Under the pieces are notes generated by a model. It was not told the DNA's origin. It did not search any database and saw only the letters and a program-made list of their open reading frames with translations. A DNA stretch of 35,792 nucleotides from Nocardia thailandica NBRC 100428. GTDB taxonomy: Bacteria; Actinomycetota; Actinomycetes; Mycobacteriales; Mycobacteriaceae. The DNA lies in NCBI RefSeq assembly GCF_000308795.1, contig NZ_BAGK01000069.1, positions 1-35,792 on the forward strand. Reading direction: 5' to 3'. A program made the translations under genes and the position numbers. Positions 24,676-33,034 of the stretch are shown here, in pieces (the first letter of the stretch is position 1; every line of letters starts with the position of its first letter).

Positions 24676-26106
24676 ATGACGATCATTGCTCCCGCGTTTG
24701 CAGACACCACCACCGATCCCCGTGATCCGCTCGGCCGGCTCCAGCGCTTCTTCGACCCCGGCACCATCCTCCCGCTGCACCCCAGGGACAAGTCCGGCGT
24801 GCTGGCCGCGATCGGCGAGGTCGACGGCGTCCGCACCGTCGCCTACTGCTCCGACGCCACCGTCATGGGCGGCGCGATGGGCGTGGAGGGCTGCAAGCAC
24901 ATCGTCGACGCGATCGACACCGCCATCGATTCCGGCATCCCGGTCGTCGGCCTGTGGCACTCCGGTGGCGCTCGCCTGGCCGAGGGCGTCGAGGCCCTGC
25001 ACGCGGTCGGCCTGGTCTTCGAGGCCATGGTCCGCGCGTCCGGCCTGGTTCCCCAGATCTCCGTCGTGCTCGGTTTCGCCGCCGGTGGCGCCGCCTACGG
25101 CCCCGCGCTGACCGACATCGTCATCATGGCCCCCGAGGGCCGTGTCTTCGTCACCGGTCCGGACGTCGTGCGTTCGGTGACCGGCGAGAACGTCGACATG
25201 GCGACTCTGGGCGGGCCGACCACCCACTTCAAGAAGTCCGGCGTCTGCCACATCGCCGCCGACGACGAGGCCGACGCCCTGCACCGCGCCCGCCGCCTGG
25301 TCTCGATGTTCGCCGAACAGGGCGAATTCGACCTGGCCGCCGCCGCGCACGGCGACATCGACCTCAAGGCGATGCTGCCCGAGTCGCCCAAGCGCGCCTA
25401 CGACGTGAAGCCGATCATCCACGAGCTGCTCGACAACGTCGACGGCGAATCCTCCTTCGAGGAGCTGCAGGGCGGCTACGCCCGCTCGATGGTCGTCGGC
25501 CTCGGCCGCCTCGGTGGCCGCACCGTCGGCGTGCTGGCCAACAACCCGCTGCGGCTGGGCGGTTGCCTCAACTCCGAGAGCGCCGAGAAGGCCTCGCGTT
25601 TCGTGCGCCTGTGCGACGCGTTCGGCATCCCGCTGATCGTGGTCACCGATGTCCCCGGCTACCTGCCCGGCGTCGGCCAGGAGTACGAGGGCGTGGTCCG
25701 CCGCGGCGCCAAGCTCCTGCACGCCTTCGCCGAGGCCCGCGTCCCGCGCGTCACCCTGGTGACCCGCAAGATCTACGGCGGCGCCTACATCGCCATGAAC
25801 GCCCGCGCCCTCGGCGCCACCGCCGTCTACGCGTGGCCCGGCTCCGAGGTCGCCGTCATGGGCGCCAAGGCCGCCGTCGGCATCCTGCACAAGAAGGCGC
25901 TTGCCGCCGCGCCCGAGGAGGAGCGCGAGGCCCTGCACGAGCGCCTCACCCTCGAGCACGAGAAGATCGCGGGCGGCGTCGACCGGGCCGTCGCCATCGG
26001 CGTCGTCGACGAGGTCATCGACCCCGCCAAGACCCGCAGCATCCTCGCCGCCGCCCTGGCCGCGGCCCCGGCCCGCGCGAGTCACCACAAGAATATCCCG
26101 CTGTGA
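24676..26106 (+). CDS. accD6: Acyl-CoA carboxylase beta subunit AccD6
   Basis: A 476-residue carboxyltransferase that makes malonyl-CoA from acetyl-CoA using carboxybiotin from an AccA-type alpha subunit encoded elsewhere. The two crotonase-like halves carry GLWHSGGARLAEG and GFAAGGAAYGPALTD in the first half, and VTDVPGYLPGVGQEYEG and RKIYGGAYIAMNAR in the second; glycine-rich turns GGAAYGP and GGAYIAM form the oxyanion holes. ATG 24676 follows AGGAGAG. It matches Rv2247 in position and completes the operon. A terminator hairpin follows the stop. Confidence 0.96.
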   Translation: MTIIAPAFADTTTDPRDPLGRLQRFFDPGTILPLHPRDKSGVLAAIGEVDGVRTVAYCSDATVMGGAMGVEGCKHIVDAIDTAIDSGIPVVGLWHSGGARLAEGVEALHAVGLVFEAMVRASGLVPQISVVLGFAAGGAAYGPALTDIVIMAPEGRVFVTGPDVVRSVTGENVDMATLGGPTTHFKKSGVCHIAADDEADALHRARRLVSMFAEQGEFDLAAAAHGDIDLKAMLPESPKRAYDVKPIIHELLDNVDGESSFEELQGGYARSMVVGLGRLGGRTVGVLANNPLRLGGCLNSESAEKASRFVRLCDAFGIPLIVVTDVPGYLPGVGQEYEGVVRRGAKLLHAFAEARVPRVTLVTRKIYGGAYIAMNARALGATAVYAWPGSEVAVMGAKAAVGILHKKALAAAPEEEREALHERLTLEHEKIAGGVDRAVAIGVVDEVIDPAKTRSILAAALAAAPARASHHKNIPL

Positions 26107-26128
26107 TCACCTGACCGGCGCAGTACGC

Positions 26129-26164
26129 GGCCGCCGTGGCTCCCCGTATAGGGGCACGGCGGCC
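26129..26164 (+). terminator. Terminator of the fatty-acid operon
   Basis: A perfect 10-bp stem (26129-26138 with 26155-26164) with an inner CCCC/GGGG pairing around GTATA is followed by TTCTGCTGT. It lies 22 bases after accD6 and is the best intrinsic terminator in the window. Confidence 0.75.
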
Positions 26165-26246
26165 TTCTGCTGTGGGCACCGCGATATTCGGATGCCGCGG
26201 CGGCCGAAATTCCGTACCGTCCTCTCGGAACTCGACAGGGGAGAAG

Positions 26247-26633
26247 ATGGTTCGCAGACGGACTCCGCAGGAGAAGAAGGCACTGAGCTACGTCAAGGAC
26301 CGCCGCAACGCCTACGGCGAGAACGACAAAGGCTCCCGCAAGGGCATCCCACTGACCCGCAGCCGCCTGCACCGCGCCGACCGCCGCAGCGATCGCACCG
26401 CGCTCACCCTCGCCACCGGTGTCCTGTCCCTGGACATGGCAGAACGCGGCGAACTGAGGGTCTACGCGACGGCCCGACGCCGCCTGAGCTGGCGTAAGTG
26501 GCCGGATCTGCCGCTGGGGGACTACGTGGAGTGGAAGCGGAGCCGGCGGGCTGAGCGGCAGGAACGCGGTCAGCGGAGGTCGATCGAGGCTCCGGAAGGT
26601 CCGCCTTCGTCCGGCGGTGACGTGCGGTCCTGA
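26247..26633 (+). CDS. Small basic conserved protein
   Basis: A 128-residue, strongly basic protein starting MVRRRTPQEKKALSYVKDRRNAYGENDKGSRKGIPL, with many Arg and Lys and a WRKWPDLPLGDYVEW segment. It has no signal peptide or membrane segment; the charge suggests nucleic-acid or ribosome contact. I do not recognise a named family. ATG 26247 has AGGGGAGAAG just upstream. Its last 64 bases overlap the convergent HEAT-like gene, so the two would produce complementary transcript ends. Confidence 0.72.
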   Translation: MVRRRTPQEKKALSYVKDRRNAYGENDKGSRKGIPLTRSRLHRADRRSDRTALTLATGVLSLDMAERGELRVYATARRRLSWRKWPDLPLGDYVEWKRSRRAERQERGQRRSIEAPEGPPSSGGDVRS

Positions 26634-27904
26634 TCCCACCCCGCGAGCCGTGCCGCCGCCGCGCGCCGGACGGTATCGGCCTCGGCGGGGTCGTGCGCGG
26701 CCTCGTACAGCCGCTCCCGCGCCTCGCGTCCCGCGAACCTCGCGCCGAGTTCCCTCGTCCCGGAGTCGCTGTCGTCGAGGCACTCGATCGCCCGCGTCGG
26801 CCCGAACGCCGGCGACATCCGGCTGAGCGCGACCGCCGCTCGGGCACGGAGATAGGAGTAGCCCGTGGTGTCGAACAGCGCCGACACGGTGGTGACCGAG
26901 GGCTGATAGCGGATCCGGCCCAGGGCAGGCACCAGATCGCACTGGGTGTAGATGTCGTCGTCGGCCAGCGCCGTGGCGAGCCGGGCGGCCAGGGCCGGTC
27001 CGTCCGCCGGCTCCGCCAGGGTGATCAGCATCGATCGCGCAGTCGCCGACACCGGGCCGCGGGAGAACGCGTGGGACCGGGCCCAGCGCAGGGCATCCGG
27101 CGAGCGGAGGGCGCGCAGCGAATTCCGGACGGTCCGGCGTACCGCGGGCGCGAGATCGTCGTCCTGCAGCAATTCCGCGCCGTGCGCCAGCAACGCCGCC
27201 TCCCAGCACGCACCGGCCGGAACGTCCGGCAGGCGTGGCAGTTTCGCGGCGCGCATCGCCCGCAGGACCGCTGCGCGGGCCGCCGCCTGGAAGGCTCCGC
27301 GGTCCGCGGAGGTCGTCGTCTCCGCTCGGGGTCGTGCGGTCGCGGCGATCGCGCGGTCGATCCGCGGGGACGCGTCGCGCCAGTCGGACCACGGTGCCCG
27401 GGCGAGGTCGCGGCGGAAGGCGAGGGCGTCGCGCAGGGTCTCGTCGTCGGCGACGGCGAGGAGGTCGTCCAGCAGGCCGGACGCCTCCGGGTGCGCGGCG
27501 AAGGGCAGCAGCGCGTCGAGGGCGAGATCGAGCCGGCGACCCGACCGCAGATAATCCAGGAGGCTCGGTATCGCGCCGGGGACGCCGCGCGCGGCGAGGT
27601 GTTGCAGAACGTCGACGACGAGGGCGCCGCCGTGGTCGGCGTACCCGGCCGGGGGCCGCGGCAGACCGCGCAGGCTCGCGCCGATCCGCTCGGCGGGGAC
27701 CCCGCAGTCCATTGCCAGCGTGGCGTAGTACCAGCCGCGTTCCTCGATCTGCTGGTCCCACCGGGGATCGTCGGTGAGGCAGGCGAGGACCAGCGCGCCC
27801 GCCCACGCGGGATCGGACCGCGCAGCGGACCTGCCCGCCCCGTGACCACGCTGGATCAGTCCGGCCAGGGTGCCGGGCGCGGCCCAGAGGGGTACGTCGG
27901 TCAC
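26570..27904 (-). CDS. HEAT-like repeat protein
   Basis: A 444-residue all-helical protein with repeated pairs such as ALVVDVLQHLAARGVPGAIPSLLDYL, LDLALDALLPFAAHPEASGLLDDLLAVADDE and SYLRARAAVALSRMSPAFGPTRAIECLDDSDSGTRELGARF, typical of HEAT/PBS-type alpha-solenoids that bind other proteins or nucleic acids. No catalytic motif is visible. GTG 27904 overlaps the stop of the upstream small gene (GTGA), so the two are probably translated as a coupled pair. Its 3' end overlaps the small basic gene on the other strand. Function is unknown. Confidence 0.8.
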   Translation of the reverse strand: MTDVPLWAAPGTLAGLIQRGHGAGRSAARSDPAWAGALVLACLTDDPRWDQQIEERGWYYATLAMDCGVPAERIGASLRGLPRPPAGYADHGGALVVDVLQHLAARGVPGAIPSLLDYLRSGRRLDLALDALLPFAAHPEASGLLDDLLAVADDETLRDALAFRRDLARAPWSDWRDASPRIDRAIAATARPRAETTTSADRGAFQAAARAAVLRAMRAAKLPRLPDVPAGACWEAALLAHGAELLQDDDLAPAVRRTVRNSLRALRSPDALRWARSHAFSRGPVSATARSMLITLAEPADGPALAARLATALADDDIYTQCDLVPALGRIRYQPSVTTVSALFDTTGYSYLRARAAVALSRMSPAFGPTRAIECLDDSDSGTRELGARFAGREARERLYEAAHDPAEADTVRRAAAARLAGWDQDRTSPPDEGGPSGASIDLR

Positions 27905-28089
27905 GCGGGCACCGAACCGGGGACGGCGGCCGGGGTCGCGTCGACCTCGGCGAGACCCCGGGCCGCGATGCCGCGGTTCCGGTCGGCGACGGTCGCCTCG
28001 ACCGCGTGCTCCGATCCGGCGGTGCGCCACCACCGGAACCCGCCCGCGCCGTGGTCGGGAGAGGCACGGAGCCGCCGGTGATGCGTCAT
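27901..28089 (-). CDS. 62-residue protein coupled to the HEAT-like gene
   Basis: A 62-residue frame beginning MTHHRRLRASPDHGAGGFRWW. It ends in a TGA that overlaps the GTG start of the HEAT-like gene by four bases, the usual sign of translational coupling. No domain is recognised and no strong ribosome binding site lies before ATG 28089, so it might be a leader or a small partner of the solenoid protein. Confidence 0.55.
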   Translation of the reverse strand: MTHHRRLRASPDHGAGGFRWWRTAGSEHAVEATVADRNRGIAARGLAEVDATPAAVPGSVPA

Positions 28090-28153
28090 ATCGGGATCGT
28101 AGGGTCCGGCGGTCCGGGCGGCCAGCGGGTTTCGGGACGCGTGAGCACCGGCG

Positions 28154-28822
28154 TCACTCCGTCGTGCGACGGGCTTCCAGGGCGTCCAGGATCAGGTCGA
28201 GGCCGTAGTCGAATTCGGTCGTGTGGTCGTAGCCGGGGCGGAGGGCGTGGTCGGTGATCATTTCGCGCAGGTGGGGGAATCGGTCGGGGGGCAGGGTGGC
28301 GAGGAGGGTGTCGGCGACGTCGTGGACGTCGGCGGGGGTGTCGAAGGGCAGGCTCGTCTCCTGGAGGACGTAGCCGGCGAGGTAGCTGTCGAGCAGGGAG
28401 ATGGCGTGGGCGGCGGCGGGGAGGGAGAACCCCGCGGCGCGCAGGACGCCGAGGACGGCGTCGTGGTGGCGGAGGGTGGCGGGGCCGGGGTGGCGGCGGG
28501 AGTCCAGCAGGCCGAGGGCCCAGCGGTGGCGGGACAGGACGGTACGGGCGGAGGCCGCGCGGGCGCGCAGGGCGGTACGCCAGTCGGGGGCGTCGGCGGG
28601 CGGGAGGTCGATCGCGTCGAAGACCGCGTCCACCACGCCGTCGAGCAGCGCGTCCTTGTTCGGGACGTGGTGGTAGAGCGACATCGCCTCGACCCCGAGT
28701 TCCTGGGCGACGCGCCGCATGGTGATGGCGTCGGCGCCGCCCCGGTCGGCGACCCGGACGGCCGCGGCGACGATGCGGTCGCGGCTGAGTGGACGTGGTG
28801 GCACGGCGGACTCCTCGGGCAT
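28154..28822 (-). CDS. TetR family repressor
   Basis: A 222-residue TetR protein. The N-terminal DNA-binding region reads SRDRIVAAAVRVADRGGADAITMRRVAQELGVEAMSLYHHVPNKDALLDGVVD, with helix-turn-helix at about residues 28-60. The C-terminal part matches the tetracyclin-repressor-type ligand domain (TetR_C_1). ATG 28822 starts just before the first of three CTTAC-N4-GTAAG operators shared with the divergent Ddn-like reductase at 28911. It probably represses itself and that gene; the ligand is unknown. Confidence 0.9.
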   Translation of the reverse strand: MPEESAVPPRPLSRDRIVAAAVRVADRGGADAITMRRVAQELGVEAMSLYHHVPNKDALLDGVVDAVFDAIDLPPADAPDWRTALRARAASARTVLSRHRWALGLLDSRRHPGPATLRHHDAVLGVLRAAGFSLPAAAHAISLLDSYLAGYVLQETSLPFDTPADVHDVADTLLATLPPDRFPHLREMITDHALRPGYDHTTEFDYGLDLILDALEARRTTE

Positions 28823-28829
28823 TGACAGC

Positions 28830-28881
28830 CTTACGAGCGTAAGCCAACCTTACAAGTGTAAGTTCGCCTTACAGGCGTAAG
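28830..28881. promoter_or_regulatory. Triple operator CTTAC-N4-GTAAG
   Basis: Three copies of the palindrome CTTAC-N4-GTAAG lie at 28830-28843, 28849-28862 and 28868-28881. Their centres are exactly 19 bp apart, so the whole array spans 52 bp. They fill the intergenic region between the TetR gene and the reductase, and TetR is the natural binder. Confidence 0.85.
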
Positions 28882-28910
28882 GCGACCCGGTTCGACGAAA
28901 GGAGACCCCC

Positions 28911-29285
28911 ATGCCGATGCCGCTGTGGTGGGGGCATGTCAACAAGCGCGTCTTCAACCCACGGGCCGTCGCGAGCGGTACCTGGCCGGTGCTCACCCAC
29001 GTGGGCCGATCCTCCGGCCGCGCGTTCCACACGCCGCTCGACGCCCACCCCGTCGACGGCGGTTATCTGTTCGTCCTGGTCTACGGGTCTCGTGCGGACT
29101 GGGTCCGCAACGTCCTGGCGGCGGGCGGCGCCCGGCTGCGGGTGGACGGCCGCGAACTCGACCTCACCGCGCCGCGCGTCCTCGGCGCGGACGAGGCGCG
29201 GCGGCTCCTCCCGCCGAGCGTCGCGAGGCCGCCCCGGCTGCTGCGGATCTCGGAGTTCCTGCGGATGGACACCGCGCGGCAATGA
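28911..29285 (+). CDS. F420-type (Ddn-like) nitroreductase/quinone reductase family protein
   Basis: A 124-residue split-barrel protein of the deazaflavin (F420H2)-dependent Ddn family (PF04075 type). The signature HVGRSSGRAFHTPLDAHPVDGGYLFVLVYGSRADWVRNVLAAGGARLRVDG includes the GR/SGR and SRADWVRN segments that bind the cofactor. It is likely to reduce quinones or nitro compounds with F420H2, perhaps at the membrane. ATG 28911 follows GAAAGGAGA. It is controlled by the three operators between it and the divergent TetR gene. Confidence 0.86.
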   Translation: MPMPLWWGHVNKRVFNPRAVASGTWPVLTHVGRSSGRAFHTPLDAHPVDGGYLFVLVYGSRADWVRNVLAAGGARLRVDGRELDLTAPRVLGADEARRLLPPSVARPPRLLRISEFLRMDTARQ

Positions 29286-29330
29286 ACGGCGCCCCGGCCG
29301 CGAGGGCCGCAGCGACCGCGGCGGAAGGCG

Positions 29331-29336
29331 CATAAT
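29331..29336 (+). promoter_or_regulatory. -10-like CATAAT before hxlR gene
   Basis: CATAAT ends seven bases before GTG 29343. This is the spacing expected for a leaderless transcript that starts at or next to the start codon, consistent with the lack of a well-placed ribosome binding site. Confidence 0.4.
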
Positions 29337-29342
29337 GGCTGC

Positions 29343-29810
29343 GTGCGCTATGAGGAACTCGCCGACGTCCCGTGTTCGATCACGCGGCCGCTGGTGATCT
29401 TCGGGGACCGGTGGACGCTGCTGATCCTGAAGTACTGCTTCAGCGGGGTGCGGCGGTTCAACGCGTTCCAGGCGGCGCTGGGGATCTCGCGGAGCCGGTT
29501 GCAGGATCGGCTGGACCGGCTGATCGAGCACGGGATCCTGGTGAAGCGCCGGGCCGAGGGCGGGGCGCACGAGGAGTATCGGCTCACGGCCAAGGGGCAC
29601 GACATCTATCCGATCCTCATGGCGATCCGGGACTGGGGTGACGCCTACATGGCGCCGGACGGGCCGCCGGTGCGCTACACGCACACCGGATGCGGCGGGG
29701 AGGGCCACGCGCACCTGGTATGCGACGGGTGCGGGCAGGAACTGACCGCGCGCGACATCACGCCGGAGGCCGGGCCGGGCATGGTGCTCGACCCGCCCGC
29801 GGCGGGGTGA
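29343..29810 (+). CDS. HxlR family regulator with C-terminal Cys/His cluster
   Basis: A 155-residue winged-helix HxlR regulator. Early Cys11 lies in DVPCSITRPLVIFGDRWTLLILKY, the usual thiol-sensing position, and SRSRLQDRLDRLIEHGILVKR forms the recognition part. Unlike many HxlR proteins, the C-terminus adds GCGGEGHAHLVCDGCGQEL, whose cysteines and histidines could bind a metal. GTG 29343 was chosen. It converges with the nitroreductase, whose promoter holds a perfect palindrome that it may bind. Confidence 0.87.
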   Translation: MRYEELADVPCSITRPLVIFGDRWTLLILKYCFSGVRRFNAFQAALGISRSRLQDRLDRLIEHGILVKRRAEGGAHEEYRLTAKGHDIYPILMAIRDWGDAYMAPDGPPVRYTHTGCGGEGHAHLVCDGCGQELTARDITPEAGPGMVLDPPAAG

Positions 29811-29816
29811 GGCCGC

Positions 29817-30491
29817 TCAGTCGGTCACCCAGGTGACGGCGTCGGCGGGATCGGCGCGGTGGGTGCGGAAGCCGTTGACCGGATGCTCGAGGTCGGGGTA
29901 CCCGAAGGAGACGCCGAAGACCACCTTGCGGTGATCGGGCAGGCCGAAGAACTCGCGCACGAAGCCGGAGTAGGAGGCCAGCGCGGCCTGCGGGGCGGCG
30001 CCGAGCCCGAGGGCCTGGGCGCCGAGGAGGAAACTCTCCAGCCACAGCCCGCAGTCGACGGCGCCGTACACGCCGAGGTCGGCCTCGCTCGTGACGATCG
30101 CGACGTGCGGGGCGTCGAAGAGCTCGAAGTTGCGCAGCATCTGGCGCAGCGTCTTCTCGTGCTCACCCCGTTCGATGCCGACGCTCCGGTAGAGCTGCAA
30201 CCCGCACTCGCGCCGCCGGTCCTTGTAGACGCCGGTGTACTGGGCCGGGAACTCGAAATCGGTGACGAGCCCGGACTTCTCGGCGTGGGCGAGCAGTTCC
30301 GTGCGGAAGCGGTCGGTGGCCGCGCCGGAGGTCACCACCACCTGCCACGGCTGGGTGTTGCACCAGGACGGGGTGCGCTGGGCGAGGGCGAGCAGTTCGT
30401 CGACGGTCTCGCGGGGGACCTCGTCGGGGCGGAACTGGCGGCAGGTCCAGCGCTCGTCGAGCAGGGTGCGCAGGGTCTGGAAAGCGGTCAA
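29817..30491 (-). CDS. FMN-dependent nitroreductase
   Basis: A 224-residue nitroreductase-fold enzyme that uses FMN and NAD(P)H to reduce nitro compounds, quinones or enones. The FMN-binding start CRQFRPDEVP and the segment RTPSWCNTQPWQVVV are diagnostic, as is GLGAAPQAALASYSGFVREFFGLP near the C-terminus. TTG 30491 is chosen because GAAGGAG lies ahead with proper spacing. The gene stops six bases after the HxlR gene, facing it tail-to-tail, and its promoter includes GGTCTCA-N3-TGAGACC. Confidence 0.9.
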   Translation of the reverse strand: MTAFQTLRTLLDERWTCRQFRPDEVPRETVDELLALAQRTPSWCNTQPWQVVVTSGAATDRFRTELLAHAEKSGLVTDFEFPAQYTGVYKDRRRECGLQLYRSVGIERGEHEKTLRQMLRNFELFDAPHVAIVTSEADLGVYGAVDCGLWLESFLLGAQALGLGAAPQAALASYSGFVREFFGLPDHRKVVFGVSFGYPDLEHPVNGFRTHRADPADAVTWVTD

Positions 30492-30520
30492 CGCCGGCTC
30501 CTTCGCTAGGCCGCCTGGGC

Positions 30521-30537
30521 GGTCTCATTTTGAGACC
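30521..30537. promoter_or_regulatory. Perfect palindrome GGTCTCA-N3-TGAGACC
   Basis: A 17-bp perfect inverted repeat 30 bases upstream of the nitroreductase TTG start. The HxlR protein encoded by the neighbouring gene is the most likely binder. It also lies 72 bp ahead of the methyltransferase gene. Confidence 0.6.
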
Positions 30538-30609
30538 AAATTAGCATTCCGCGACGCGCAGGGGAACGCCACACCGAAAATCCACGGCGCGCGTGCAGAA
30601 TGCCCAGGT

Positions 30610-32337
30610 ATGGCTGCACCCACCCGGCAGGTGCGAGACCGCAAGCGCCACGGCAGGCACTACACGCCGCCCGCGCTGGCGGAGTTCCTCGCGGCCCGGA
30701 CCGCGGCCCACCTGCCGCCGGGCGGGCGCGTGCGGGTGCTCGATCCCGCCTGCGGCGACGGCGAATTGCTGCTGCAGCTGGCCCGGCAGCTGCTCGCGCG
30801 CGGAACGACCGTGGAGCTGACCGGATTCGACCTCGACGGCGCCGCCGTGGCCGCGGCGGCCCGCCGCGCGGAGGCCGAGGGAATCGAGGCCCGCTGGCGG
30901 CGCGGCGACTTCCTCGCCGGCGCCCGCTCGCTGGCCCCCGGCTCGTTCGACGCGATCATCACCAATCCGCCGTACGTGCGCACCCAGCAGCTGGGCGCGG
31001 CGACGGCGCGCCTGCTCAGCCGGCGCTTCGGCCTGCGCGGGCGCATCGATCTGACCCATCCCTTCGTGGCGGCCGCGCCGGAGCTGCTGTCCGGCCACGG
31101 GGTGCTCGGGCTGCTGTGCGCCAACCGGTTCCTCACCACGCGCGCCGGGGCCAATGTGCGCGCCCTGCTCTCGGGGGAGCTGTCGCCGGTGGAGCTCTAC
31201 GACCTCGGCGACACGAAGCTGTTCAGCGCCGCGGTCCTGCCCGCGATCACCATCGCGACCCGGTCCGGGACGCCGGACTGCCGCTTCGTCGCCGCCTACG
31301 AGACGGCGGGCGCCGCCGGCGACGACAGGACCCTGTTCGAGGCGCTGCTCGGCGCCGCCGACGGCCTCGCCGCCCACAACGGGCACACCTACGCCGTCCG
31401 GGTCGGGACGCTCGCGCGCCAGGCGCCTGCGCATCCACCGACGGCCGTGCTCGGCGCGCGGTCCGCGATCCCGGCCCGCGCGGACGGCACGGCGCGTTCC
31501 GTGGACCCGGCGACCCGCCCCGGTGGCGACCCCTGGCGCCTGGCCCACCCCGCCACCGAGCGCTGGCTGGACCGCGTCGCCGCGCACACCTGGCGTACGT
31601 TCGGCGACGTCGCCCGCATCCGGGTCGGGATCAAGACCACCGCAGACGCGGTCTTCATCGGCGACGACTGGGACCGGCGCGCCCCGGCGCCGGAACCCGA
31701 ACTCCTGCGTCCCCTGCTGACCCACGATCACCTGCAACCGTGGCGGATCACCCCGGACGAGTCCCTGCGGGTGCTCTACCCCTACGACACGACCGCGGAG
31801 CGGCGCGTCACCGTCGACCTGGCCGAGTTCCCCACCGCCGCCGCCTATCTGGAGTCCCACCGGGAGGTGCTCGAGTCCCGGCACTACGTGCTCGACGGGG
31901 GCAGGCAGTGGTTCGAGATCTGGGTGCCGCAGCGGCCGCATCTGTGGCGGGAGCCCAAAGTCGTCTTCCCCGACATCAGTCCGCTGCCGCGCTTCGCCCT
32001 CGACCGGTCCGGCGCGGTGGTCAACGGGGACTGCTACTGGATCTCGCTGCCCGGCCTTCGCCTGCCGGGCGACGCCGACGACGCCGCGTATCTGCTGATG
32101 GGCGTGGCGAATTCGGCGCTGGGCGTGCGGTTCTACGACGCGGTGTGCGGAAACCGGCTGTACTCGGGCAGGCGGCGCTGGATCACCCAGTACGTCGCGC
32201 GCCTACCCCTGCCCGACCCGGCGGGGGCGGGCGCGGCCGCGATCGTCGAGCGCGTGCGCGCGGTGGTGGAGGACGGCGCCGATCCCGCCGCGGCGGGCGT
32301 GGACGAGGCGGTGGCGGCGGCGTTCGGGGTTCACTGA
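30610..32337 (+). CDS. N6-adenine DNA methyltransferase (Eco57I/TaqI-like), orphan
   Basis: A 575-residue gamma-type adenine methyltransferase. Motif X GRHYTP (15-20), motif I DPACGDG (45-51, Ser changed to Asp) and catalytic motif IV NPPY (119-122) are intact. A C-terminal target-recognition region begins around RIRVGIKTTADAVFI and runs through YWISLPGLRLPGDADDAAYLLMGVANS, like TaqI_C. No nuclease motif or restriction gene lies beside it, so it looks like a solitary methyltransferase. The recognition site cannot be read. ATG 30610 follows AGG; it overlaps the 3' end of the convergent TetR gene by seven bases. Confidence 0.88.
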   Translation: MAAPTRQVRDRKRHGRHYTPPALAEFLAARTAAHLPPGGRVRVLDPACGDGELLLQLARQLLARGTTVELTGFDLDGAAVAAAARRAEAEGIEARWRRGDFLAGARSLAPGSFDAIITNPPYVRTQQLGAATARLLSRRFGLRGRIDLTHPFVAAAPELLSGHGVLGLLCANRFLTTRAGANVRALLSGELSPVELYDLGDTKLFSAAVLPAITIATRSGTPDCRFVAAYETAGAAGDDRTLFEALLGAADGLAAHNGHTYAVRVGTLARQAPAHPPTAVLGARSAIPARADGTARSVDPATRPGGDPWRLAHPATERWLDRVAAHTWRTFGDVARIRVGIKTTADAVFIGDDWDRRAPAPEPELLRPLLTHDHLQPWRITPDESLRVLYPYDTTAERRVTVDLAEFPTAAAYLESHREVLESRHYVLDGGRQWFEIWVPQRPHLWREPKVVFPDISPLPRFALDRSGAVVNGDCYWISLPGLRLPGDADDAAYLLMGVANSALGVRFYDAVCGNRLYSGRRRWITQYVARLPLPDPAGAGAAAIVERVRAVVEDGADPAAAGVDEAVAAAFGVH

Positions 32338-32954
32338 GCGGGGTGGATGCCGACCATCGGCAGCAGGGTGCGCCGGGCGAAGCGGCGGCCCTCCTCCGGG
32401 TCGTGCACCGGTATGAGGCCGTCGGGGGTCAGCGCCAGCGACAGCGCGAGGCGGGCCATGACCTCGGCGACGAGGTCGGGATCGAAGTCGGGGACGTCGA
32501 CGTGGGCGCGCAGCTCGCGCAGCTTGTCGGCGAGGTATTCGCGGCCGACCGCGAGCACCGGGCCCGCGCCGGTGGTCAGCCGGGGCAGGATCGTCTCGGG
32601 TTCGGTGCCGAGCAGGCGGCGCAGCAGCTCGCTGCCCGCGATGGTGGCCACGAAGGTCGCGAAGATCTCCACCAGCTGGTCCTCGGGATCGGTGACCGCG
32701 CGCACCCGCTCCTCGATCGCGGCGATGTAGTGCTGCGCCTCGCGCACGCCGACCGCCTCGACCAGGTCGTTCTTGGATTCGAATCGCCGGTAGAGGGTCG
32801 CCGGGCTGATCCCGGCCCTGCGGGCGATCTCGCCCATGCTGGTGCGCCGGATGCCGAAATCCAGGAACGCCGACCGGGCGCTGTCGAGGAGCTTCTCCCC
32901 GTCGGGCAGCGGGGTGTCCAGGATTCGCGCCAGGATGGACGAGACGGTGGGCAT
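32331..32954 (-). CDS. TetR family regulator
   Basis: A 207-residue TetR regulator. The helix-turn-helix region GIRRTSMGEIARRAGISPATLYRRFESKNDLVEAV is unmistakable; the C-terminal region has no clear subtype. ATG 32954 was preferred to GTG 32972 because GGAG lies six bases upstream. Its 3' end overlaps the methyltransferase stop by seven bases. Targets are unknown; no clear operator was noticed in its upstream region. Confidence 0.88.
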   Translation of the reverse strand: MPTVSSILARILDTPLPDGEKLLDSARSAFLDFGIRRTSMGEIARRAGISPATLYRRFESKNDLVEAVGVREAQHYIAAIEERVRAVTDPEDQLVEIFATFVATIAGSELLRRLLGTEPETILPRLTTGAGPVLAVGREYLADKLRELRAHVDVPDFDPDLVAEVMARLALSLALTPDGLIPVHDPEEGRRFARRTLLPMVGIHPAQ

Positions 32955-33034
32955 CGGGTCTCCGGTCTTCACGATCGCGGCGGTCGGGGTCGGCGAGTGT
33001 CAGTATCCCAGCCCGCGGCCGCCGCGACGTGTCC

